Shown here: piece by piece, positions 26,399 through 35,463 of the stretch
Layout: the number at the start of each line of letters is the position of its first letter
Position numbering within the stretch: position 1 is the first letter of the stretch
Assembly (NCBI GenBank): GCA_040754075.1
Contig: JBFMDH010000013.1
Span: forward strand, 1 to 64,000
Direction: 5' to 3'
Source of the DNA: Acidobacteriota bacterium
GTDB taxonomy: Bacteria > Acidobacteriota > Blastocatellia > UBA7656
Length of the DNA stretch: 64,000 nt
The notes under the pieces: model-generated
Databases searched by the model: none
The model's input: the letters and a program-made list of their open reading frames with translations, nothing else
Told to the model about the DNA's origin: nothing
Position numbers and translations under genes: made by a program

Positions 26399-27748
26399 CT
26401 AATCGGCGGCGACCTCTTCTTGTTTGCTCGACTCAGCCATCCACTTTTCCAATTTTTCCATATCCTTGCCAATCGTCCGTGAGGCAAGAAATAAAACGAT
26501 AGCCAGGAGCACTCCCAGAATCGGCACCACATACATAGCCATATGCAGCCCCGCGCCTCTGAATGGCTCAAGCGCCTGTTGGGTAAACTCGGTTATGCCA
26601 GCCGCTGCGGCTGCCTGCCTGGTGAAATAATCGCTCAGAAATCCGGTTCCCACGGGACCAAATGAAGCGCCGAGAACATACATGGCGAAAAAGTAAATCG
26701 CCATTGCGGTTCCGCGAAGCGATGGTTCGATGACATCTTGAATCGCCGAATAAACCGTCGAGTAATAGACATACATGGTTGCGATGCCTATAGAAGCCAA
26801 AATCATAAACCCAACCCACTCGCCAGCAGGTCGCGCGATACTGAAATACATAAATGGAATGGTTATCACTAACGCCACCGCAGCGACCACCATTCGTCCG
26901 TTTTTTTGTTTACGCACCGCCGCATCGCCCAAGACCCCGCCAACCAATAAACCGGGAATTCCCGCAATGCCATTGACCACCATTGCAATCAATCCGGCAT
27001 TTTTGATATTCATTGAGTGATAGCGCATCAAAAACGGTGTCAAAAAAGAGCCGATGGCGTACATATTAAAGTTGTGCAAAGCGCCCGACAGAATCAACCA
27101 CCACATGGTCGGAATCGAAAGCACCAATAAAAACGGAGACCCTTCTCGCTTTTTTTGTCCGACGCGATGGATTTCCGTCGCCCCTCGTTGCGGTTCACGC
27201 ATAAAATAAGCCGCAACCGCACAAATAATCCCCGGAATTCCGGCAATATAAAAAGCGGCTCGCCATCCGTAGGATTGCGCAATCAAGCCGCTGACGGCAT
27301 AGCTCAGGGCGATACCAATCGGCAACCCCAACATAAAAACCGAAAGCGCTTTGGCGCGTTTGGTGGCGGGAAATAAATCGCCCAGTAACGAGGTAGCGGC
27401 AGGCGCACAGGTCGCTTCACCGATGCCAACTCCCAAACGCATCATAAACATTTGCGAAAAATTCTTTGCCATCCCGGAAGTAACGGTCAACAAACTCCAG
27501 ATGAAAACCCCAAAAGAGAGGATTCTGGTTCTCGCATATTTGTCAGCCAATCTGCCAAGCGGCAATCCGACAAATGCATAAATAAGCGTGAATGAGGTGC
27601 CCAGCGTGCCAAGCACTGTGTCATTCAATCCCCATTCTTTTCTGATCATTTCACCGACCGCGCCGAGAATTTGCCGGTCAAAAAAATTCATGGTGTTGAT
27701 GGCAAACACCAAGCCTAAAACCCATCCCGCTTTACTTTTATTGCTCAT
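26399..27748 (-). CDS. Major facilitator superfamily transporter
   Basis: 449 residues from ATG 27748, which has AGAGGA about 6 bases upstream. Twelve hydrophobic segments. The MFS loop 2-3 motif appears as GLPLGRLADKYARTRIL, and NFFDRQILGAVG in helix 1 is typical of the spinster-like/hexuronate-type subgroup. Substrate is unknown; relatives carry organic anions or lipids. The enoyl-CoA hydratase gene lies upstream on the same strand, but with 170 bases between them co-transcription is uncertain. Confidence 0.85.
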   Translation of the reverse strand: MSNKSKAGWVLGLVFAINTMNFFDRQILGAVGEMIRKEWGLNDTVLGTLGTSFTLIYAFVGLPLGRLADKYARTRILSFGVFIWSLLTVTSGMAKNFSQMFMMRLGVGIGEATCAPAATSLLGDLFPATKRAKALSVFMLGLPIGIALSYAVSGLIAQSYGWRAAFYIAGIPGIICAVAAYFMREPQRGATEIHRVGQKKREGSPFLLVLSIPTMWWLILSGALHNFNMYAIGSFLTPFLMRYHSMNIKNAGLIAMVVNGIAGIPGLLVGGVLGDAAVRKQKNGRMVVAAVALVITIPFMYFSIARPAGEWVGFMILASIGIATMYVYYSTVYSAIQDVIEPSLRGTAMAIYFFAMYVLGASFGPVGTGFLSDYFTRQAAAAAGITEFTQQALEPFRGAGLHMAMYVVPILGVLLAIVLFLASRTIGKDMEKLEKWMAESSKQEEVAAD

Positions 27749-27920
27749 GAAATTCCTCTTTGAATAATGATTTCGGCAATCCCACCCCATAACCAATCGT
27801 GGTCAACGCATATAAAACCAATCGGACAATTTCAGCTATGCTCGATTTTTTTTGTTGAGAGCTTACTAAATGTTTCTTTTACTTGTGACGGATGAAAGGA
27901 TGATTACCAAAAATCGAAAG

Positions 27921-28709
27921 TTACCTTCCGATGAAATTGGCTTTGCGTTTTTCAAGAAATGCCTGAACGCCTTCTTTAAAATCCTGAGAGCGAAAACAAT
28001 CGGCTTGATTCACTGCTTCGTTATCCAACGCCTCGGCAAGCGTGTGATTCATCGCATAATTCAATTCCTGTTTGATTTTTGCCAGTGCAACCGACGGAGC
28101 CGCCGCCAAACGAGTCGCCAGTTCATTGACGGTACGATCCAATTCAGACAGTGGGACGACACGGTTGATCAAACCCAGGTTGAGCGCGTCCTCAGCTGAC
28201 AGCAACTCACCGGTTGCAATTAACTCGAAAGCTTTGGCGTACCCAACGGTTCGCGGTAAGAAAAAACTTCCGCCACCGTCTGGCGCAAGTCCGATTTTCA
28301 CAAACACCTGTCCGAATCTGGCTTCATCAGAGGCGATGATGAGGTCGCAGGCAAGCGCATAATTGCAGCCGACACCGGCAGCCGCGCCATGCACTCTGGC
28401 AATAATCGGTTTATTCAATTCGCGCATGGCGACTACCGTCGGGTTGGTATTTTCTCTTAAAAGTTTGGTGACATCGATTTCCCTTAAATTGAAATTTTCG
28501 GATGATTGTAAATCCGCTCCGGCGCAAAAGCTGTCGCCGGAGCCGGTCAGGATGATGACTTTCGATTCATCTTCAGCCGATTCCTGGATTGCTTGACGCA
28601 AAAGCGCAAGCGTTTCATTATCGGCAGCATTGCGGCGTTCCGGGCGATTAAAGGTGATGCGTTTAATGCCGTTTTCAAGAGAAACCAATAGCTTCGATTC
28701 TGTTGTCAT
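27921..28709 (-). CDS. Enoyl-CoA hydratase/isomerase family protein
   Basis: 262 residues from ATG 28709; an in-frame TTG at 28721 touches the AGGA and is less likely. Crotonase fold: oxyanion-hole segment SFCAGADL, HGAAAGVGCNYALACD and ARFGQVFVKIGLAPDGGGSFFL. Most similar in layout to the PaaG-like enoyl-CoA hydratases/isomerases. A hydratase Glu is not clearly placed: the usual second Glu position reads Asp in APDGG, so an isomerase or other crotonase activity is possible. It diverges from the aminotransferase gene. Confidence 0.87.
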   Translation of the reverse strand: MTTESKLLVSLENGIKRITFNRPERRNAADNETLALLRQAIQESAEDESKVIILTGSGDSFCAGADLQSSENFNLREIDVTKLLRENTNPTVVAMRELNKPIIARVHGAAAGVGCNYALACDLIIASDEARFGQVFVKIGLAPDGGGSFFLPRTVGYAKAFELIATGELLSAEDALNLGLINRVVPLSELDRTVNELATRLAAAPSVALAKIKQELNYAMNHTLAEALDNEAVNQADCFRSQDFKEGVQAFLEKRKANFIGR

Positions 28710-28837
28710 AATTATTTTCAATCCTGATTATTATTTGAATGCGCGTTATTCTCTATGAAAGCGCGCGGTTTTGCAATGCGGATAAAATTCGATTCCCGGA
28801 TTTTCAAAGTTTTGAAATTTATTAAGCGGCACATTGC

Positions 28838-28867
28838 TTGACACTCGTCATCAGGGCTTCGTACCAT
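28838..28867 (+). promoter_or_regulatory. Promoter of the aminotransferase gene
   Basis: A perfect TTGACA at 28838-28843 and TACCAT at 28862-28867 with an 18-base spacer. The predicted start near 28875 lies inside a longer reading frame, which supports the downstream TTG start of the aminotransferase. Confidence 0.55.
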
Positions 28868-28932
28868 GCTCGGCTAACTCACATAAACTTTTTATCACTT
28901 TTAAGTCAAAGCACTTTAAGGAGGTCATTCGC

Positions 28933-30093
28933 TTGCAACCACAACCAAAGCCGACACAGCCCGATATTCGCGCCATTGCCCGTTTAATCAAACCGAGCGG
29001 CAATCTTGTACAAGGGCAAAATGAAATCCCCATCCACCCCGATTTGCGCGAGGCGTTAACTCAAGTCGTTGCCGAAGGGCTGAATCATTATAGTTTCTTT
29101 GAGGGAGTCGCAGAGTTACGACAAGCCGTTGCCGAAAAAATAAAACTTTTTAACGGCATTACCGTAAACCCCGAAGCTCAACCGTTGGAATTGATGATAA
29201 CTCCCGGTGGAACCGGCGGCATAGTCACCGTTTCCCATACCTACCTTCGACAAGCCTCGGCGGTGGTCTTTGAACCTTATTACCCTTATCACAAAAAAAC
29301 TCTGGCGACCTGCGATGCCAAAACCGATGTCATCAAACTCAAGGGGGATAATCTGGTTCTCGATTTGGATGAACTTCGCAAGGTGTGCGCGGAAGGCGTC
29401 AACCGCAGCGAATATCCGATTAAAGCTATCATCGTTTGCTCGCCTGCAAATCCCACTGGACGGGTACTGACTCGCGATGAATTGACCGGAATATTAAAAA
29501 TTGCCGAAGAGTTTAATCTGTTCATCATTGCTGATGAAGTTTACGAACACTTCACCTTAACGTCGGAAGACCATATTTCCATCGCCTCGCTGCCGGGCGG
29601 GTTTGAACGGACAATTACCGTCAATTCATTCTCGAAATCCTGGGCGATTTCCGGTTGGCGCATCGGCTATATGTACGGGCCCGGACATTTGATTGGCAAA
29701 ATCGGGCTGTTAGGAAACCTCTACTACGTTTGCACACCCACGCCCTTACAACACGCCTTATCGAGAGTGTTGATGGCAGACCCATCGTTTTATGGCAAGT
29801 TGCGATTAGATTTTGGTCGCAAGCGGAAAATTTTATGCGACGCTTTGGAAAGCGTCGGTTTTCAAGTTTATAACTCGCGTTCAGCATTTTATCTCTGGGC
29901 AAAAATCCCTCCGCGGTTTAATAACTCGGTAGAATTAAATGAATTTTTGATAAAGGAAGCGGGAGTTGCCGCAGTTCCCGGAAGCGCCTTTATGGATAAC
30001 CTGGAAGAAGATGTTTATATGCGCTGGTGTTTTGCCAGGGAAGATGCCATGTTGGAAGAAGCCTCGGCAAAAATTAAAAAAGTTCTCGGTTAA
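28933..30093 (+). CDS. Class I/II aminotransferase
   Basis: 386 residues. The start is TTG at 28933, chosen because AAGGAGG lies 8 bases upstream and a good promoter lies between it and the upstream ATGs. Fold-type I pyridoxal-phosphate enzyme: SPANPTGRVL, ADEVYEHF, and the Schiff-base lysine in NSFSKSWAISGWRIGY. It is in the aspartate aminotransferase I-gamma-like group; the amino acid donor is not determined. It stands alone, followed by small unknown genes. Confidence 0.88.
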   Translation: MQPQPKPTQPDIRAIARLIKPSGNLVQGQNEIPIHPDLREALTQVVAEGLNHYSFFEGVAELRQAVAEKIKLFNGITVNPEAQPLELMITPGGTGGIVTVSHTYLRQASAVVFEPYYPYHKKTLATCDAKTDVIKLKGDNLVLDLDELRKVCAEGVNRSEYPIKAIIVCSPANPTGRVLTRDELTGILKIAEEFNLFIIADEVYEHFTLTSEDHISIASLPGGFERTITVNSFSKSWAISGWRIGYMYGPGHLIGKIGLLGNLYYVCTPTPLQHALSRVLMADPSFYGKLRLDFGRKRKILCDALESVGFQVYNSRSAFYLWAKIPPRFNNSVELNEFLIKEAGVAAVPGSAFMDNLEEDVYMRWCFAREDAMLEEASAKIKKVLG

Positions 30094-30182
30094 GTTGTTC
30101 GACTTGTTCAACCGAATCCCTTACGTGTATTGTTTTTTCTCAAAGTTTTTCCGGCATCCCCCGTTTTTTGTGAGGTAACAGT

Positions 30183-30725
30183 ATGAGAATAAGACCGAGT
30201 GAAAGACAGGAAATCAACGAAATTTGTCGTGAAGAATTGGAAATCGCGTCCCAACGAATCAGTGAACGATTAGGACAATTTGAAGCGCGTCCGGCTTCAA
30301 ATAGCGATGACAAACTGGAAACCGTTCGTAAATTTTATGAAGACCTGGCGGACAAAAACTGGACAATGGCAGACGAAGACGCCTTAAAAAATCTCTCGGA
30401 CATGAGAGAAGATGAAATCAAACATTTAATGCGCGTCGGATTTCGTAAAGCACTTTTATTCCCTATTCCAAATTTTGCCTATTTAATCAGCGCCGCAACC
30501 GAAGAAAAAGTAGCGGATTATGGCACCGGCTCATTGGTCAACCTTGATGCGGTTTCGGCTGCTGAACGTGAACATCTGGCATTCGTCCTTGAAAAAGAGT
30601 TGGCGGAAGCGGTGCAGGATATTGCGATGAATTTGCAACTAAACACCTCTAAAGCCGAATTGGTTCGCAAGCAATTGCAATTAACCCAGGGCAACATCAT
30701 TGGTCGGTTGACCCCGCTGGCATAG
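30183..30725 (+). CDS. Helical protein of unknown function
   Basis: 180 residues, no signal peptide, GAGG 7 bases before the ATG. Predicted almost all helical, with acidic N-terminal half (ERQEINEICREELEIASQRISERL) and a Gln/Leu-rich C-terminus. There is a hydrophobic stretch LLFPIPNFAYLISAA near the middle that could be a buried helix. I do not recognise the family. It is followed 48 bases later by a 47-residue membrane protein on the same strand. Confidence 0.6.
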   Translation: MRIRPSERQEINEICREELEIASQRISERLGQFEARPASNSDDKLETVRKFYEDLADKNWTMADEDALKNLSDMREDEIKHLMRVGFRKALLFPIPNFAYLISAATEEKVADYGTGSLVNLDAVSAAEREHLAFVLEKELAEAVQDIAMNLQLNTSKAELVRKQLQLTQGNIIGRLTPLA

Positions 30726-30773
30726 TTTTTGGCAATGGTTTTTGTTGTTAATTTCAACCTTTAGGAGAGTGAA

Positions 30774-30917
30774 ATGGCAGAAAACGATTACAGTTCAATC
30801 TGGACATTGAATTCGGCAGCCGTAAAAGAAGCCGTCGAGATGATGAAGTATCTCTTGATTGTGATGGTAGCGACCGCGATATTTATTTATGTTGTCGGAT
30901 TTGTTGCCAACCTCTAA
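30774..30917 (+). CDS. Small single-pass membrane protein, 47 residues
   Basis: A 48-codon frame starting MAENDYSSIWTLNSAAV with AGGAGAG 5 bases upstream. Residues about 26-46 are a transmembrane helix (YLLIVMVATAIFIYVVGFVA) ending close to the C-terminus, so it would be tail-anchored. The strong ribosome-binding site and the polar, well-formed N-terminus make it a credible gene. No family recognised. It sits in a run of small unknown genes between the aminotransferase and RlmD genes. Confidence 0.7.
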   Translation: MAENDYSSIWTLNSAAVKEAVEMMKYLLIVMVATAIFIYVVGFVANL

Positions 30918-30993
30918 ACCTCTTTTGATTTTCTATTCGCGAGTAGTTTCATTGAAGCGATAATGAAATTACTCGCGCCCTGTTTTTCTAATT

Positions 30994-31767
30994 GTGGAAG
31001 AAGCAACCGCCGATAACCAACCTGTCAAACCGGATTCCTTCAACTACTTTAATTATTTCACCGAGATTGAAGAAGAGTTCGTCCGTCGGCGCGGGAAACC
31101 GATGTTTATTTCTCCGCTGGACTGGGCGCTGATCGAAAGTTGGAAGAATGCGCAGATTCCTCTGCATATCGTCATTCGCGCCATTAATGAATCATTCGAT
31201 GCTTATGAAGCCAAGGGGCGAAAATATCGAAAGGTGAATTCAATCTTCTATTGCGAACAAATGGTCGAATCGCTATTTGCCGACTATCGACTCACTCAAG
31301 TAGGCGCGGTTCAACCGCCTGAGATTAAATTAAAGCAAGCGGATTCCCAGAATCCATCGGCATTTTCCAAATCCACCATCGTCGAATTTCTCTTGCGTTC
31401 GCAACGCGAATTGGCAATAGCAGAAAAACAAGCACAAGAATCTCAGCGAAAAAACACCATTGAAGCGATTCGTCGTTCTCGTTCGCGATTGAATGAATTA
31501 ATCCATGAATTGGATAATGCCCATTCATTCAATGAAGAAGCTATTGAACATGATTTAGACGCCATCGACCGATTGCTTTTAAAGTCTATCTCCGACGATT
31601 TATCTGTTGAAGAATCGCAACGCCTCAGACAGGATGCGGAAAATCAACTCGCCATCTATAAAAAGAAAATGGATAAAAAAATATTTCAACGAACTGTAGA
31701 TAATTTTATCGCCAGACGAATGCGCGAAATGAACCTGATTCCTCGATTGAGCCTGTTTTATATTTAA
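30994..31767 (+). CDS. Protein of unknown function, DnaD-like N-terminus possible
   Basis: 257 residues from GTG 30994; the ribosome-binding site is weak. Residues about 15-100 contain FISPLDWALIESWKNAQIPL and VIRAINESFDAYEAKG, which recall the helical fold of DnaD-like or replication-associated domains, but this is only a resemblance. The second half is a long charged helix region (RELAIAEKQAQESQRKNTIEA). It ends 2 bases before the rRNA methyltransferase gene starts, so the two are co-transcribed. Confidence 0.65.
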   Translation: MEEATADNQPVKPDSFNYFNYFTEIEEEFVRRRGKPMFISPLDWALIESWKNAQIPLHIVIRAINESFDAYEAKGRKYRKVNSIFYCEQMVESLFADYRLTQVGAVQPPEIKLKQADSQNPSAFSKSTIVEFLLRSQRELAIAEKQAQESQRKNTIEAIRRSRSRLNELIHELDNAHSFNEEAIEHDLDAIDRLLLKSISDDLSVEESQRLRQDAENQLAIYKKKMDKKIFQRTVDNFIARRMREMNLIPRLSLFYI

Positions 31768-31769
31768 GT

Positions 31770-32963
31770 ATGCAAATTTCGCCGGGCGATATATTGGAAG
31801 TCACCACAGAACGCCTCACTTATGGCGGTGAGGCAATTGCCCGTTACCAGGGGTTGGCGATTTTTATTCCATTCGCGGCTCCGCAGGAACGATTGCTGAT
31901 TCAAATCACCGAAAAGAAAAAAAATTATGCGCGAGCCAGAATCAAAAAGGTGCTTTCGCCTTCGCCTGCCAGAATAGAACCCTTTTGTCAGTATTTCGGT
32001 CGATGTGGAGGTTGTCAGTTTCAACACGTAGATTACCAAACCCAGTTGAATGAGAAAGTCGGGTTTATTCGCGATGCGCTTAAACGGATTGGCGGGATAA
32101 ACTGGCAAAAGGAAATTCCAATTCGCTCTGCCAAAGAATATGGTTATCGTTTAAGAGCACAAATCAAGGTCGATTATGATGACAATGATCATCTGGTAAT
32201 TGGATTTCATCAGGCAAATTCCCATCAACTTTGTGATATAGAGAGTTGCCCGGTTTTATTGCCTCAACTCAATGATCTGTTGGCTCGCACTCGCAGTGCG
32301 TTAAAGGGTCAATCTGAAATCCTCACGTCCGAGGTGGATTTGGCAACCGATGGATTAAAGGCGCGAACCGAACCGCAATTTTTTGATTTTCACACCGACG
32401 ACCTCGAAATTGAAATCGGCGAAACCAAATACCGGTTTTCACCTTCGGTCTTTTTTCAAGGCAATTTCCTGCTCCTCGAAGAATTTGTCAACGCAGTAAC
32501 CCAATCGGAATCCGGGGATTTTGCCCTGGACCTATATTCCGGGGTTGGGTTGTTTTCGTTGCCGCTTGCCCAAAAATTCAAAACCGTTGTTGGCGTTGAA
32601 TCTAACCTTGATGCGTATGATTATGCAGCGCAAAACGCTTTGCTCAACCACCGGACAAACGTGAATTTTTACAATCAGAAAGCGAATGATTGGTTAGATG
32701 GGTTTTTCGATAAAGGGAATCTACCCACACCTGATTTAGTCGTATTAGACCCGCCACGCGCAGGTGCGATTGATTGCCTCGATCAACTTATTCGATTGAA
32801 TGCTCCTAAAATCACTTATGTTTCCTGTGACCCGACGACTTTAGCTCGCGATTTAAAATCACTTTTATCAAACCATTATCAATTGGAACAGATTGTTGCC
32901 TTGGATTTATTTCCACAAACCTTTCATATCGAAACCATCGCTTTTTTAGAAAGGGTGGCTTAA
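31770..32963 (+). CDS. rlmD: 23S rRNA (uracil-5)-methyltransferase, RlmD type
   Basis: 397 residues. N-terminal TRAM domain (about 1-60), then the iron-sulfur Cys set Cys73, Cys79, Cys82 and Cys160, the SAM-binding DLYSGVGLFSLPLA, and the catalytic VLDPPRAG and VSCDPTTLAR with nucleophile Cys353. The complete set supports an active 5-methyluridine methyltransferase using a 4Fe-4S cluster. RlmD or RlmCD specificity (which uridine) is not resolved. It follows the unknown 257-residue gene with a 2-base gap. Confidence 0.88.
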   Translation: MQISPGDILEVTTERLTYGGEAIARYQGLAIFIPFAAPQERLLIQITEKKKNYARARIKKVLSPSPARIEPFCQYFGRCGGCQFQHVDYQTQLNEKVGFIRDALKRIGGINWQKEIPIRSAKEYGYRLRAQIKVDYDDNDHLVIGFHQANSHQLCDIESCPVLLPQLNDLLARTRSALKGQSEILTSEVDLATDGLKARTEPQFFDFHTDDLEIEIGETKYRFSPSVFFQGNFLLLEEFVNAVTQSESGDFALDLYSGVGLFSLPLAQKFKTVVGVESNLDAYDYAAQNALLNHRTNVNFYNQKANDWLDGFFDKGNLPTPDLVVLDPPRAGAIDCLDQLIRLNAPKITYVSCDPTTLARDLKSLLSNHYQLEQIVALDLFPQTFHIETIAFLERVA

Positions 32964-33025
32964 TCAAACTGCAATACTGAGGAAGAAAATTGTTTTCAGC
33001 ATGAGCAAACATCAGGAGGAAGAAG

Positions 33026-33532
33026 ATGGAAAATGACGGATTCAATGAAGTGGTATTACAAACCTTGAAAGAAAGGTTGACGAAAATTTTGCCGAATCAA
33101 ATTCGGGCATGTCTGGATGAGTTAAGTGAAGACCAAATCTGGTGGCGACCAAATGAATCAAGTAACTCGATTGGCAATCTCATCCTTCATGTTTCAGGGT
33201 CTTTAAAACACTATCTCGCCCATCAAATCGGCGGGATCGAATACTCGCGCAACCGTTCGGCTGAATTTGCAGAGCGAAGCAATCTCCCGAAAGCTGAGCT
33301 ATTGAATATCTTCAATCAAATGATTACGGAGGTTTCGCAGACCATCGACTCATTTGCGGCTTCCAGATTTTTAGAAGAATCTTCCGAACCACATTACAAC
33401 CCAACGCTTTTCCACGCATTTTTGAATGCGACAATCCATCTGGCGGTTCATACCGGACAAATTGTCTTTATCGCAAAAATGTTGAAGGAGGGAGCTGTGG
33501 AAGAAATCTGGATTAAGTCATTTCGGAATTAG
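33026..33532 (+). CDS. DinB-family protein (DUF1572)
   Basis: 168 residues with a strong CAGGAGG before the ATG. A four-helix DinB-type fold with likely metal His in ILHVSGSLKHYLAHQ and HLAVHTGQIVFI. Family members bind Zn or Ni and some are thiol-dependent transferases. The exact role is unknown. Stands at the end of the RlmD run. Confidence 0.8.
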   Translation: MENDGFNEVVLQTLKERLTKILPNQIRACLDELSEDQIWWRPNESSNSIGNLILHVSGSLKHYLAHQIGGIEYSRNRSAEFAERSNLPKAELLNIFNQMITEVSQTIDSFAASRFLEESSEPHYNPTLFHAFLNATIHLAVHTGQIVFIAKMLKEGAVEEIWIKSFRN

Positions 33533-33558
33533 CTCTGAAAACTTTTCTCATTGCCGGG

Positions 33559-33858
33559 CTATAACAATTCACGAAGTTTTTTGGCGGCGCGATAATGAAT
33601 GGCGTTGGCTTCGGAAGGAATTTCACCCGGACGAAATAGTCCGTCAACCCAGCGCAGATATTCACCAATAGTGCGTTTGCCTTTAACAATGATTTTTACT
33701 CCTTTTCGACTTTGAGATGCCGAAAAATGATAGACAAATTTATCGGAAACGAGATAAACCCCCTCTTCCCACAGGTTTTTCTTAATTTCTTTTCCGTCTA
33801 TTCCGAGCAAAAGCCCTTGGGATATGATTTGTTCAAACTGGGAATTGGTTTCAGACAT
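33559..33858 (-). CDS. Small protein of unknown function
   Basis: 99 residues. No signal or membrane segment. Contains GVYLVSDKFVYHFSASQSRKG and IHYRAAKKLRELL; overall basic C-terminus. No family recognised. It lies alone on the minus strand between DinB and the STAS gene, and its open frame with plausible composition is the only support. Confidence 0.5.
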   Translation of the reverse strand: MSETNSQFEQIISQGLLLGIDGKEIKKNLWEEGVYLVSDKFVYHFSASQSRKGVKIIVKGKRTIGEYLRWVDGLFRPGEIPSEANAIHYRAAKKLRELL

Positions 33859-34086
33859 AGCTTATTTTTACCCGAACATTGGGTCTCTCGCAATTTAGTT
33901 TATGATTAAACTCACGACCTGCTTGTTCGCTTTCGATCAGTGAGGTAATATGATTTACCATTTTTGTTTTCAATCCATTCATATGGGCGAAATCTAAAAT
34001 AATCTGAAAATGACAGGCAAAAGAAACGGGTGAAAGATGGGGATAACCCTAATCTCCTATTTCACTTTATAAAAGAGAAACAAGCT

Positions 34087-34485
34087 ATGATGAGAAAACC
34101 GACAAAGATAATAAGCCGAGTAGAAGGTGACGTACGGATTGTGAAAATTACCGGAAGGCTGGACCCGGGTGATGGACATGATTTATTGAGTGATCACATT
34201 CAAAAATATATTGAAGAAGGTGAAAATAATTTTCTAGTCGATCTCAGAGCAGTAACTTATATCAGCAGTACAGGTATCGGCAGTTTAATCAAATGTTATC
34301 GGGCAGTATTAAAGCAAAAAGGCCATGTTAAACTACTATCCCCTTCACAATCCGTAAGAAATATTCTTGCGATTTCCAAATTAGATGGGGTGTTTGAAAT
34401 ATTTTCGGACGATAATGAAGCCCTTGAGAGTTTCAATGCTGCAAATGATGAAGAATCCAAAGCTAAGACCAAATCAAAAAAATAA
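34087..34485 (+). CDS. STAS-domain anti-sigma factor antagonist
   Basis: 132 residues from ATG 34087 (34090 also possible). STAS fold of the SpoIIAA/RsbV type: RIVKITGRLDPGDGHDL, then FLVDLRAVTYISSTGIGSLI with the phosphorylatable Ser in the YISSTGIG loop, then SVRNILAISKLDGVFEIF. Such proteins are switched by phosphorylation by an anti-sigma kinase and dephosphorylation by a PP2C phosphatase. Neither partner is adjacent. The C-terminal tail is Lys-rich. The gene ends at a bidirectional terminator. Confidence 0.85.
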   Translation: MMRKPTKIISRVEGDVRIVKITGRLDPGDGHDLLSDHIQKYIEEGENNFLVDLRAVTYISSTGIGSLIKCYRAVLKQKGHVKLLSPSQSVRNILAISKLDGVFEIFSDDNEALESFNAANDEESKAKTKSKK

Positions 34486-34511
34486 GCCGGGGATTAATTT
34501 CCCGGCTTTTT
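34484..34511. terminator. Bidirectional terminator between convergent genes
   Basis: AAGCCGGG (34484-34491) and CCCGGCTT (34501-34508) form a perfect 8-bp stem with T-runs in both directions. It overlaps the 3' ends of the STAS gene and of the small exported protein gene, so it serves both. Confidence 0.8.
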
Positions 34512-34712
34512 ATCTTTGGGTCTGGGTTCCGGTTCACTTTTTGGCCCTTTCGGTTTGACGGGCGGCGGTCCCGGCGGGTCTTTCTTCTTATCATCTTTTT
34601 TCTGTTCAGTGAAAATGCCAACCCCACCCTGGGCTGCCTTGATTTCCGGAGTAATCATGCCAGTGGTTGAAATAAAGATGGCGATTAAAAATGTGATGAA
34701 TAATTTTTTCAT
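34494..34712 (-). CDS. Small exported proline/lysine-rich protein
   Basis: 72 residues from ATG 34712, which has AGAGG 5-10 bases upstream. Signal peptide MKKLFITFLIAIFISTTG, then a mature part of about 50 residues dominated by Lys, Pro, Asp and Gly (DPPGPPPVKPKGPKSEPEPR). It is probably an unfolded periplasmic or surface peptide. No family recognised. Confidence 0.6.
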   Translation of the reverse strand: MKKLFITFLIAIFISTTGMITPEIKAAQGGVGIFTEQKKDDKKKDPPGPPPVKPKGPKSEPEPRPKDKKPGN

Positions 34713-35073
34713 AACTACCTCTGCCAACTCAACCAGTCCGGTGAAACCTTATAAGCATATCATTCCCTTCCCGGTTGTAAACTCATTCCTTAATTGAATA
34801 CCGAATTCGGGTAGCATTCAAAAGCAGCCTCTCCCTTTTTGGCAAACCGCATTCCATACCCCTTCAACTTTATTAAATCATCGAATAACTGTACTTAGGT
34901 TAAATTCGTATATCCGAGAACACTTTTTTTGCAACCTAATGGTTATTTGACTACACGTTTTAGTGCACTGGAGTCTATTAGATAGGCAGACATAGATGGT
35001 TCAGATACACGATACCAATTTTATGCGGGCAGGCTAAACGACAATGTAAAGAAGGTCTAAACAGTGCCCCAGA
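34713..35073. other. Intergenic region, 361 bases, no gene seen
   Basis: AT-rich spacer between the small exported protein gene and HU. It holds the 5' leader of the exported protein gene and the 3' region of HU. No reading frame above about 15 codons with a ribosome-binding site, no clear RNA fold and no repeat was recognised. Confidence 0.5.
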
Positions 35074-35361
35074 TTAACGACTACGGCGTTTGTTTATCGC
35101 CTCCTTCAATTTTTTACCGACCGAAAACCTCACGGTTTTACTTGCCGGAACCTTGATGAGTTTATTGGTAAATGGATTATGTGCCCTGCGGGCTTTTCGT
35201 TGCGAGACGGCAAAGGTGCCAAATCCAACTAAGGTTATTTTTTGACCTTTTCGCAAGCTATCGGTTATAGCGCCTTTGAATGCGTTAATGGCTCTTTCCG
35301 CTTCAGCTTTGGTTATCGAAGCCGCCATCGCTACCTTTTCAATTAAATCCCCTTGATTCAT
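35074..35361 (-). CDS. HU family DNA-binding protein
   Basis: 95 residues. Classical HU/IHF: MNQGDLIEKVA start, TLVGFGTFAVSQRKARRAHNPFT with the Pro-tipped DNA-binding arm, and the helical C-terminus. It bends and compacts DNA as a homodimer. AGGAGA is 7 bases before the ATG, and a good promoter lies upstream at 35428-35455. Monocistronic. Confidence 0.95.
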   Translation of the reverse strand: MNQGDLIEKVAMAASITKAEAERAINAFKGAITDSLRKGQKITLVGFGTFAVSQRKARRAHNPFTNKLIKVPASKTVRFSVGKKLKEAINKRRSR

Positions 35362-35427
35362 ACATTCTCCTAAATGTTGTATGTTGGATGAATTCTTAAC
35401 ACGATATATTGCGCATTGGGCGGCGAG

Positions 35428-35455
35428 TTTATAACAACTATAATTTGAAAGTCAA
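35428..35455 (-). promoter_or_regulatory. Promoter of the HU gene
   Basis: Read on the minus strand: TTGACT (35450-35455) and TATAAA (35428-35433), spacer 16. A strong sigma-70-type match about 70 bases before the HU start. Confidence 0.6.
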
Positions 35456-35463
35456 CCGGAAGT

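Noticed and set aside
35074-35361. HU gene as part of a mobile element
   Set aside because: It has its own promoter and ordinary composition; no repeats flank it.
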